NCBI GenBank assembly: GCA_910588755.1
Contig: CAJUQZ010000020.1
Coordinates: 1-22,863 of the forward strand
DNA length: 22,863 nt
Direction of reading: 5' to 3'
From: an uncultured Lachnospiraceae bacterium
GTDB lineage: Bacteria > Bacillota > Clostridia > Lachnospirales > Lachnospiraceae
A program made the position numbers and the translations under genes. Positions 16,250 to 22,863 of this stretch are shown in pieces. The stretch's first letter is position 1, and the number at the start of each line of letters is the position of its first letter. The notes beneath the pieces are model-generated. The model was not told the DNA's origin. It saw only the letters and a program-made list of their open reading frames with translations, and searched no databases.

Positions 16250-16278
16250 TTGTGAATTATTCAATAATTATGTAAAAT
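16250..16278 (+). promoter_or_regulatory. Promoter of the CheX/receiver gene with palindromic operator
   Basis: TTGTGA (16250-16255), a 17-base spacer and TAAAAT (16273-16278); the start would be near 16285, 27 bases before the ATG. A perfect 7-1-7 palindrome AATTATTCAATAATT (16255-16269) fills the spacer. The AATAATTAT half also occurs at 15847-15855 near the xre/tad promoters, so one regulator might act at both. Confidence 0.5.
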
Positions 16279-16311
16279 AAAGATAAAAAGACACAGAGAG
16301 GTGCGAGGTTT

Positions 16312-17610
16312 ATGTTTATACAACTATTTAGCAACTATTTGGTAGGTCAGTCTGTAATCACGATCGAGCAGCGTGATTCCTTTCAGGAAGAGCTCCTGAA
16401 AACCCGCGTCAAGTTAGGAACCATCGCTGTCGCTGAGGGTATGCTGACCGAGGAGCAGACCGAGGAAATCAACCATCAGCAGACGCTGCAGGATCGCCGT
16501 TTTGGTGATATTGCCATCGAACTGCAGTACCTTACACAAGCGCAGGTAACTGACCTTCTTGGCCGCCAGGGCGATGTGGCTATGAAGTTCTTCCAGCTCT
16601 TAGGTGACAATGTCGGGCTGTCTATGGAGACTGTGACAGAGCACCTCAATGGATTTCAGAAGGCAAACGGCTTCACGGACGAGGAACTCGAGGCTGTCAA
16701 AAAAGACGATTTCGAATCCATCATCCCGCTTTTTGCCACGGTGCGGGATACGACCATCACAGACCTTGCTGGTCTTGTCATGCGCAACCTTACCAGGTTT
16801 GTCACCAACAATTTCTATTTTGGCAGAATGAAGAAGGCCACCGAATATTCCTACAGCATGCTCGCCGGCCAGAAGTCCGTTGGCGATTCCAACATTTTCC
16901 TCGGCTTTAGCGCCACCAGCGAGCTAGACGGAATCATCAGGCTTGCCAAGGATTATGCAAAGACGGTTACAATCTCAAGCAGTGACGAGGTTTATGATGC
17001 TGTCTGCGAATTTGCCAACCTCAACAACGGTCTTTTTGACTCGGTTCTAAGCGATGACGACATTTTCATCGAAATGGTTCCGCCAGAAGTGTACCTGAAC
17101 CAGCAAATATCCGGAAATGCCTACTATATGCCAGTCTATATCGATGACACGGAGTTTGACCTAGTTATTTCCACAGATGCCGACTTCGTTCCAGGTGAGA
17201 GACCACATTCTCTGAACCTGAAAAAGACAGACCTGCAAATCGACCCCTCAAAGTCCCTGCCCACTGTTCTTGTCGTTGATGACTCAGCACTGATCAGAAA
17301 GGTTCTAATCAGGATGCTAGACGAAAACGGTTATCAAGTCGTAGGTGAGGCCACTAATGGCGCAGAGGGCGTGGAACTGTACAAGGAACTCAATCCTGAT
17401 ATCGTGACGCTTGATATCACAATGCCCGTTATGGACGGTGTGACTGCCCTGAAGCAAATCAAGGAGTATGACCCCGAGGCTATGGTCGCTATGATCTCTG
17501 CCGCCGGCCAGAAAGACAAGCTTATGGACGCACTCAAGGAGGGCGCTGAGCTGTTCTTCACCAAGCCGTTTAACGAACAGGAAGTGATATCCAGCCTGAA
17601 AAACGGATGA
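16312..17610 (+). CDS. MshEN-like / CheX-like / CheY-like receiver fusion protein
   Basis: A 432-residue cytoplasmic protein in three parts. Residues about 10-90 carry two repeats like MshEN nucleotide-binding motifs (VKLGTIAVAEGMLTEEQ and RRFGDIAIELQYLTQAQV). Residues about 135-295 match the CheC/CheX phosphatase fold, with the active-site pattern ExxN (Glu233, Asn236) in CEFANLNNG. Residues 318-430 are a CheY-type receiver: Asp323-Asp324, phospho-acceptor Asp368 (TLDITMP), Ser396, Lys418 (FTKPF). It thus joins a receiver to a likely phosphatase of its own or another CheY. Its start has an AGAGGTG-type ribosome site. It stands alone as a transcript, between the xre gene and a bidirectional terminator, with no other che genes in the window. 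c-di-GMP binding is only a possibility. Confidence 0.85.
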   Translation: MFIQLFSNYLVGQSVITIEQRDSFQEELLKTRVKLGTIAVAEGMLTEEQTEEINHQQTLQDRRFGDIAIELQYLTQAQVTDLLGRQGDVAMKFFQLLGDNVGLSMETVTEHLNGFQKANGFTDEELEAVKKDDFESIIPLFATVRDTTITDLAGLVMRNLTRFVTNNFYFGRMKKATEYSYSMLAGQKSVGDSNIFLGFSATSELDGIIRLAKDYAKTVTISSSDEVYDAVCEFANLNNGLFDSVLSDDDIFIEMVPPEVYLNQQISGNAYYMPVYIDDTEFDLVISTDADFVPGERPHSLNLKKTDLQIDPSKSLPTVLVVDDSALIRKVLIRMLDENGYQVVGEATNGAEGVELYKELNPDIVTLDITMPVMDGVTALKQIKEYDPEAMVAMISAAGQKDKLMDALKEGAELFFTKPFNEQEVISSLKNG

Positions 17611-17645
17611 AAAATATGCTAATTCAATAAAACGGCATACAAAAA

Positions 17646-17670
17646 TACCACCGCCAATTTAGCGGTGGTA
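17646..17670. terminator. Bidirectional rho-independent terminator
   Basis: Nine-bp stem TACCACCGC (17646-17654) / GCGGTGGTA (17662-17670) with a 7-base loop. On the minus strand it is followed by ATTTTTG, on the plus strand by a weaker AT-rich tail (GTATATTTA). It separates the rightward receiver gene from the leftward amidase gene that ends 7 bases away. Confidence 0.85.
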
Positions 17671-17676
17671 GTATAT

Positions 17677-18753
17677 TTAGAGCGTATACTTCGACTCAAG
17701 TTCCGCGGCCACATCACCAAGCAGCTTCTGCCATGCATCCTCATGTTTCACGTAATAAACCGGACAGAGCTTTCCGCCGCAATCATAATGGCGCAAAATA
17801 TCCTTTGGCTCCAGATCGTACTTATCCAACAGCCATGCAAGCATCTCTACAAGCGAATCGTAAGTCTCCTGTGTAAAGGAACCATCCTGTGCCAGATAAC
17901 AGCATTCTATTGAAATGGAATCCCCATTCCGCTCCACCACAGCATACGCCTCCTCGTCTAGAGGTATGCACTGTATGACTTCTCCCTCGTACCCAATGAT
18001 AAAATGCGCGCTTGCTGCCCGTTCATGTGTCTGCCCCAAATTTTCAAAGTAACTTCTGTTCTGTGCCGCTGATGTTTTGGGATTGGCCGTATAGTGCACA
18101 AATATATTCTTCACACAGGCAAGCGTCGTCCCGGGGCGGTTATATTCGCTAATAGTGAGAAAATCCTCCCGGATATTCGGTTTTTTTCCTGTATCCTCCA
18201 CTGTCATAGGTTCCTCTGGAAGGGGTTGTTCTATCGGCTTGTCTGCCTTAACTACAGAACTCTTGTTCTTGTCTTTATAAAAAGCGCTTCCCATAAAAAA
18301 CACTGCCATACACATTAGCGCAATCCACAGCAGCGCCAGAACCTGATGTACACGGGCACGCCGGCCTGACTGCTTACTTTTTGACATCTGTGCCTTAGCA
18401 CCTGCTCCTGCATAACCGGACCGGACTGGCTTTACTGACTGAGATCTTGCATGCGTTGGGCGGGCTCTATAAACTGGCTGTGCGTATTCTGATCTGACCG
18501 CCTTACGCCCTGCCGGCCTGACTGCTCCCGCACCTATGGGCCTTGCATATTCTGACCTGATTGCGCCCCCTGTCCTGGGCTTTGCCGGTCTGGCTGGCCC
18601 TGCATTTCGTGTTCCATTTCCCCTTTTGTGCATATCAGATCTGGTCTGTGTACGCGCACTTCTTGCTTTTGCCCGCCTAGTTGATGTGTTCCTAGACGAG
18701 CTCACAACCTGCCACAGCTCCAGCTCCTGACTCTGCTGTGCCTGATCCCCCAT
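17677..18753 (-). CDS. Membrane-anchored N-acetylmuramoyl-L-alanine amidase (Amidase_2) with basic repetitive N-tail
   Basis: A 358-residue protein. Residues 1-133 are an Arg/Ala/Ser/Tyr-rich cytoplasmic tail with the repeated RSEYA element (66-70 and 87-91, and RSGYA at 111-115). A transmembrane helix follows (about 136-156), then a short linker and the zinc amidase domain: His220 (FVHYTANP), SAHFIIG (His250), then His322 and Cys330 (RHYDCGGKLCP), matching the T7-lysozyme-like His/His/Cys zinc set with the same 8-residue spacing. It would cut the bond between muramic acid and the first L-Ala at the outer membrane face. The ATG at 18753 has AGGAGAGG about 9 bases upstream. Its role could be local wall opening for envelope machines (inference). 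Confidence 0.9.
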   Translation of the reverse strand: MGDQAQQSQELELWQVVSSSRNTSTRRAKARSARTQTRSDMHKRGNGTRNAGPARPAKPRTGGAIRSEYARPIGAGAVRPAGRKAVRSEYAQPVYRARPTHARSQSVKPVRSGYAGAGAKAQMSKSKQSGRRARVHQVLALLWIALMCMAVFFMGSAFYKDKNKSSVVKADKPIEQPLPEEPMTVEDTGKKPNIREDFLTISEYNRPGTTLACVKNIFVHYTANPKTSAAQNRSYFENLGQTHERAASAHFIIGYEGEVIQCIPLDEEAYAVVERNGDSISIECCYLAQDGSFTQETYDSLVEMLAWLLDKYDLEPKDILRHYDCGGKLCPVYYVKHEDAWQKLLGDVAAELESKYTL

Positions 18754-18851
18754 AAATATGTACCTCTCCTATCACAATAACCTCTTATCTGCCGTGCAAA
18801 GCTGTCCTCATTTAAAAATGCTTCTTCTATATATTAGACACTTCCAGATAC

Positions 18852-18899
18852 GAAAATGTTGCATTTTCAATTATAAAAATTTTATGAACTCCACAACAA
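18852..18899 (-). promoter_or_regulatory. Amidase gene promoter with operator-like palindrome
   Basis: Minus strand: TTGTTG (complement of 18894-18899), 18 bases, then TATAAT (complement of 18870-18875). A perfect 7-3-7 palindrome GAAAATGTTGCATTTTC (18852-18868) covers the predicted start, a typical repressor position. It could instead be a weak hairpin after the MATE gene, but no T-run follows. Confidence 0.4.
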
Positions 18900-18918
18900 T
18901 ATCATATCACAGTTTGCT

Positions 18919-20274
18919 CTAATAATTCTCTAAAATCCTGCGGTTTTTCAAATAAAACCATGCGCCGGCCGCATCCGCCAGAAACCAGCCAATTGGCACG
19001 GATATCCAGATGCCCGTCACACCAATCCCAGGGACAGCAGACAAAGTATAGGCCAGCAGCACGCGCATTCCAAGTGATACCACAGTCAGGACAACCGAAA
19101 TGCCGGGTTTATTGACTGCTCGGAAATAGCCATAAAACAAAAACAGCAGTCCGATTCCAAAGTAAAACAGCGCCTCAATGCGCAAATATCCGATGCCCAC
19201 CACAACCGCATCCGCACTGCCTTCGTCGAGAAAAAGCGACATGAGTGGCCTGGCAAAACCAACCACAAGCGCAGATATCACTGTGCAGAACACAAATGCA
19301 CTAAGCACCGCATCCCGCATTCCCCTGCGGATTCTGTCATATTTTCCAGCGCCGTAATTCTGTGCCACATACGTCGAAAACGCATTGCCAAAATCCTGCA
19401 CCGGCGCGTAGGCAAACGAGTCAATCTTGACAGCCGCCGCAAATGCCGCCATCACCACAGCGCCAAAGCTGTTGACTAGTCCCTGCACCATCAAAATGCC
19501 AAAATTCATAACCGACTGCTGCAGACAGGTCAGCGACGATAAACCTAACAGCTCTTTTAAGATGTCCTGACTCCAGCGGCGGTTTTCCTTCCTGATATGT
19601 ACCTCTGGATATTTTCGCACGCAATATATCAGTATGCCCGCTCCCGCAGCATACTGGGAAATCACTGTCGCCGCTGCTGCCCCGCCGACACCCCACATCA
19701 GTACACGGATAAAATATAAATCCAGAAAAATATTCAGCACGGCGGACACCCCCAGAAAACAAAGCGGTATCAGCGAATTGCCCAGCGCACGCATAAAGTT
19801 CGCCACAAAATTATATAGAAATGTCGCCACGATTCCTGCAAATATCCACAGAAGGTACTCTTTCATAAATGGTGCAACCTCGTCCGGTACACGAAGAAAT
19901 GCAAGAATCCCATAAATTCCCGCGTAGACTAGCACATTGAGGGTGACAGTGACAACCCCTATCATCAGAAACGCCATATAAATTCCCTTTTCCAACCTGT
20001 CATAATCCCGCTTGCCATACTGTATGGAAAAAAAAGCGCTGCTACCCATGCACAACCCTAAGATAACCGAGGTCACAAACACCATTAATGTGTAGGAGGA
20101 GCCCACCGCCGCCAGCGCATCCTTCCCGAGAAATCGCCCGACAATCAGCGTGTCCACCACATTATATAGCTGTTGTAGCACATTGCCCACCATAATCGGA
20201 AAAGCAAACTTTAACAGCTTTTTCATGATATTTCCCTGTGTCAGATCACAGTCCACTTTACTTGATGCTCCCAT
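18919..20274 (-). CDS. MATE-family efflux transporter
   Basis: A 451-residue inner-membrane protein with about twelve helices. It opens with the family start DLTQGNIMKKLLKFAFPIM and shows NVLQQLYNVVDTLIVGRFLG (helix 1-2) and the internal repeat of the two six-helix halves. MATE proteins export organic cations or drugs using Na+ or H+ gradients; substrate cannot be read here. The ATG at 20274 has GAGGG just upstream and overlaps the BMP gene by 17 bases, so it is likely co-translated with it. Confidence 0.92.
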   Translation of the reverse strand: MGASSKVDCDLTQGNIMKKLLKFAFPIMVGNVLQQLYNVVDTLIVGRFLGKDALAAVGSSYTLMVFVTSVILGLCMGSSAFFSIQYGKRDYDRLEKGIYMAFLMIGVVTVTLNVLVYAGIYGILAFLRVPDEVAPFMKEYLLWIFAGIVATFLYNFVANFMRALGNSLIPLCFLGVSAVLNIFLDLYFIRVLMWGVGGAAAATVISQYAAGAGILIYCVRKYPEVHIRKENRRWSQDILKELLGLSSLTCLQQSVMNFGILMVQGLVNSFGAVVMAAFAAAVKIDSFAYAPVQDFGNAFSTYVAQNYGAGKYDRIRRGMRDAVLSAFVFCTVISALVVGFARPLMSLFLDEGSADAVVVGIGYLRIEALFYFGIGLLFLFYGYFRAVNKPGISVVLTVVSLGMRVLLAYTLSAVPGIGVTGIWISVPIGWFLADAAGAWFYLKNRRILENY

Positions 20275-21451
20275 AATCCCTCACGCTGACAGCCACTTTG
20301 GGCATTGCCGAAGTATCACTGGATATCACAATCCCGCCGTGGTATATCGCCTTCACCAGTGTGTGATAATCCTCTTCTGTAAACGCATCGCTCCACTGCG
20401 TACTCCGTATTGGCAGCTGCACATAATTCTCCTCCGGGCTCTCCGATACGATTCCAAGATTTTCTAGCTTTCCCGCATAATCGCTCCACCGTCCATCCTT
20501 GATCCCTGTCAGAGTGTTTCTGACTGTCTCGGTCAATCCCTTCATCGCCGAGGTAACGGTCATACCCTGTCCATATTTCCCGTCAATGATGGGCTGCTGG
20601 TCAGAATCGACGCCAATGATCTTTCCGCCGTACCTTGCCGCAGCCTCCGCCGCAGACGTATAGATTTCACCGCCGCAGGCAAAGACTACCTCCACCCCCT
20701 GCGTGCCATACCACGTATCCATGACATCTGTGATATCTTGGTCACCGTAGAACTGCCCACCGCATATATACTCCACCTCTATCTCGTCCACGATGCCAAG
20801 TTCCATCGCGGCCGCATCGATTCCCTGCACATAGCCATACCCGAATCGATGAACAACCGGCGCGGACACGCCACCGAGAAATCCTAGATGCCTGTAGCCG
20901 GATTTCACAGCCGCGTACCCCACCATATACCCCGGAATCTCCTCATGGTATGTACAGCAGTACACATTCTCCTCATGGTAATAATCTGCCACATTGTAAT
21001 CTGCCGCGTTGCCAGTATACGCCTCACCTACAGCCTTTTCACACAGATCGTCTGCACTGACATCAATTGCGATAAATTTTACATCCGGATAGTTTTCCGG
21101 CTGTGAGACAACGACAGATGCAAACAGATACCCTGGCATGACGATGACATCCGCCCCATCGGCCACAGCCTGGGCCACACTCGCACTTCTCGCCCCGTCT
21201 GTATCACTATCGGGCTTATAATATGTAAACGGCACATCGTTGATTTCCGACCAGTTTCTGCAGGCTTCATATACCGACTGGTTATAGCCCTGATCTGTGA
21301 TATCGCCAGAATCCGTAATCATCACGACATGCATCCCTGTCCCGGCAGCAGTACCCGCATCAGAATCCGTCCTGTCAGCTCCAACCAGGCCACACGCCGT
21401 CACTACCCCGGTTACAGCAGCCACAAGCCATACCAACACTCTCTTCTTCAC
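20258..21451 (-). CDS. BMP-family substrate-binding lipoprotein
   Basis: A 397-residue lipoprotein. Signal peptide 1-19 ends in the lipobox VTAC with Cys20; a Ser/Thr/Gly/Asp linker follows, then a periplasmic-binding-protein-like fold with MHVVMITDSGDITDQGYNQS, DGADVIVMPGYLF, LGFLGGVSAPVVHRFGYGY, VEVVFACGGEIYTSA and GKIIGVDSDQQP, all hallmarks of the BMP/PnrA/MedA family, whose studied members bind purine nucleosides. Start is GTG 21451 with GGAGG 9 bases upstream. No ABC permease or ATPase gene of its own is present; it overlaps the MATE gene instead. It lies downstream of purA, beyond a terminator. Confidence 0.9.
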   Translation of the reverse strand: MKKRVLVWLVAAVTGVVTACGLVGADRTDSDAGTAAGTGMHVVMITDSGDITDQGYNQSVYEACRNWSEINDVPFTYYKPDSDTDGARSASVAQAVADGADVIVMPGYLFASVVVSQPENYPDVKFIAIDVSADDLCEKAVGEAYTGNAADYNVADYYHEENVYCCTYHEEIPGYMVGYAAVKSGYRHLGFLGGVSAPVVHRFGYGYVQGIDAAAMELGIVDEIEVEYICGGQFYGDQDITDVMDTWYGTQGVEVVFACGGEIYTSAAEAAARYGGKIIGVDSDQQPIIDGKYGQGMTVTSAMKGLTETVRNTLTGIKDGRWSDYAGKLENLGIVSESPEENYVQLPIRSTQWSDAFTEEDYHTLVKAIYHGGIVISSDTSAMPKVAVSVRDYGSIK

Positions 21452-21488
21452 TGATTTCGTCCTCCAAACCTTATCTGGTTTTGCGCAG

Positions 21489-21530
21489 AAAAAGCCAACG
21501 GCAGACTTGATACACCGCCCCTGGCTTTTT
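21489..21530 (-). terminator. Rho-independent terminator after purA
   Basis: Stem AAAAAGCCA (21489-21497) pairs with TGGCTTTTT (21522-21530), with a further inner CGG/CCG pairing; on the minus strand it ends in TTTTT. It lies 11 bases past the purA stop and separates purA from the BMP gene. Confidence 0.85.
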
Positions 21531-21541
21531 ATCCCATTCCA

Positions 21542-22840
21542 TTATTTTGAATGTTTCAACTGACTCTTTCTATAGATAATATCATCCCTTGCCGGCCCAT
21601 TGCTCACGAGCGTGATCGGATAGCCAAGCTGTTCCTCGATAAACTCAACATACCTGCGGCAGTTTTCGGGAAGCTCCTCGTAATTCCTGATACCCCTAAT
21701 GTCCGTCTTCCAGCCAGGCAATATCGTAAAGACCGGTTTTGCCTTCCCAAGTTTTGCCGTAACCGGAAACTGCGACGTGACCTCCCCGTCAATCTCGTAC
21801 CCTGTACATACAGGAATCTCATCAAGATAGCCGAGCACATCAAGCACTGTAAAGCAGACATCTGTCGTACCCTGCAGGCGACAGCCGTACTTTGACGCCA
21901 CACAGTCAAACCAGCCCATACGCCTTGGCCGTCCTGTCGTAGCACCGTACTCACCGCCATCTCCACCGCGGCGTCTAAGCTCGTCGGCCTCATCGCCAAA
22001 TATCTCTGATACAAAGGCGCCTGCGCCAACCGCTGACGAATACGCCTTGCAAACCGTATAGATTTCCTTGATCTCATAAGGTGGTATTCCCGCACCGATT
22101 GCACCATAAGCCGCAAGTGTTGATGATGACGTAACCATTGGATAGATACCGTGGTCAGGATCCTTCAACGTGCCTAACTGTCCCTCCAAGAGGATATTTT
22201 TTCCAGCTCTTAACGCCTCGTCAAGATATGCCGAAACATCGCACACATAGGGTTCAATCATATCCCTATACCCGTGCAGTGTCTCAAGAAGCTCTGCGGG
22301 ATCAATGGCCGGTTTGTGATACAGATGTTCGAGAATCACATTCTTCTGCTCTGCAACGCGCCCGATTTTCTCCTTTAGAAGATCCTCATCAAAAAGCTCA
22401 CTCACCTGGAAACCAATCTTTGCATATTTATCTGAATAGAAAGGGGCGATGCCGGACTTGGTCGAGCCAAAGGACTTCCCACCTAGACGCTCCTCCTCAT
22501 ACTGGTCAAACAACACATGGTACGGCATCACAATCTGCGTTCTGTCAGACACCAAAATCTTTGGCATTGGCACATTTCTGTCCGTGATGGATTTAATCTC
22601 GTCCATCAGTACCGGAATGTTCAATGCCACGCCGTTGCCGATAATACTTGTCGTATGATTATAAAATACGCCTGAAGGCAGGGTATGGAGTGCAAACTTG
22701 CCGTAATTGTTCACAATCGTATGGCCCGCATTTGCGCCCCCTTGAAAACGGATCACAATATCTGCCTCGCGTGCGAGCATATCGGTAATCTTACCTTTTC
22801 CCTCGTCGCCCCAGTTCGCTCCTACTACTGCTTTTACCAT
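21542..22840 (-). CDS. purA: Adenylosuccinate synthetase
   Basis: A 432-residue enzyme that joins IMP and aspartate with GTP to give adenylosuccinate, the first step from IMP to AMP. P-loop GDEGKGK (11-17), catalytic Asp12 and His40 (NAGHT), GSTKSGIAPFYSDK, and the C-terminal TTGRPRRMGWFD are visible. Some motif residues differ from the common form (GSTKSGIAP for GTTxxGIGP, SSSTLAAYG for SSNPTAGG), so it is a divergent subtype, but every catalytic residue I can place is kept. I start at ATG 22840 (GGAGG 7 bases upstream); the ATG at 22846 lies too close to the site. Gene complete; only 23 bases of upstream sequence lie inside the window. Confidence 0.95.
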   Translation of the reverse strand: MVKAVVGANWGDEGKGKITDMLAREADIVIRFQGGANAGHTIVNNYGKFALHTLPSGVFYNHTTSIIGNGVALNIPVLMDEIKSITDRNVPMPKILVSDRTQIVMPYHVLFDQYEEERLGGKSFGSTKSGIAPFYSDKYAKIGFQVSELFDEDLLKEKIGRVAEQKNVILEHLYHKPAIDPAELLETLHGYRDMIEPYVCDVSAYLDEALRAGKNILLEGQLGTLKDPDHGIYPMVTSSSTLAAYGAIGAGIPPYEIKEIYTVCKAYSSAVGAGAFVSEIFGDEADELRRRGGDGGEYGATTGRPRRMGWFDCVASKYGCRLQGTTDVCFTVLDVLGYLDEIPVCTGYEIDGEVTSQFPVTAKLGKAKPVFTILPGWKTDIRGIRNYEELPENCRRYVEFIEEQLGYPITLVSNGPARDDIIYRKSQLKHSK

Positions 22841-22863
22841 TGACATACCTCCACTATATGCTT

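Noticed and set aside
21452..21490. Promoter TTGGCT-17-GATAAG for the BMP gene
   Set aside because: Both hexamers are weak and the -35 would lie in the purA terminator stem; not convincing.
22138..22587. 149-residue rightward frame opposite purA
   Set aside because: Antisense shadow of a well-conserved gene, no independent support.

Overview
The window looks like part of a low-to-mid GC Gram-positive genome of the Clostridia, most likely a Lachnospiraceae-type gut bacterium. The reasons are an outer-membrane-free (no secretin) Tad pilus locus, a TadZ of the receiver-plus-ATPase type, FHA, PP2C and kinase proteins of the clostridial style, strong GGAGG ribosome binding sites, some TTG/GTG starts, and a BMP-family lipoprotein. 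The genus is an inference; nothing here fixes it. I see no rRNA, tRNA, CRISPR array or insertion sequence.

Region 1 (1-5013) is a Ser/Thr phosphorylation module. A membrane-anchored eukaryotic-like kinase (cut by the window edge) follows a one-helix small membrane protein; both read leftward. Divergent to them is a stand-alone, apparently catalytically dead N-terminal domain of a prepilin peptidase, read rightward. It meets a PP2C phosphatase tail to tail, preceded by an FHA-domain protein.

Region 2 (5031-15713) is a leftward Tad/Flp pilus operon in the order tadZ, tadA ATPase, tadB, tadC, Flp1-like pilin, TadE-like pseudopilin, a very large TadG-like protein, a second TadE/F-like pseudopilin, an A24 prepilin peptidase, a WG-repeat membrane protein, then the FHA and PP2C genes of region 1. 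The genes are tightly packed, several with overlapping ends. One strong promoter (TTGATA-18-TATAAT) lies just upstream of tadZ, so pilus and phospho-signalling genes are probably co-transcribed.

Region 3 (15800-17610) is the rightward control side: a small XRE-type regulator divergent from the tad promoter, with AT-rich palindromes in the promoters, then a three-domain protein (MshEN-like N-terminus, CheX-like phosphatase core, CheY-like receiver). A bidirectional terminator closes it.

Region 4 (17677-22840) reads leftward: purA with its terminator, a BMP-family lipoprotein overlapping a MATE transporter, and a membrane-anchored amidase with a basic, repetitive cytoplasmic tail.

The most interesting idea is that pilus assembly here is governed by a kinase/PP2C/FHA circuit like the one that controls type VI secretion in Proteobacteria, with a split prepilin peptidase and a self-contained receiver/phosphatase protein next door.
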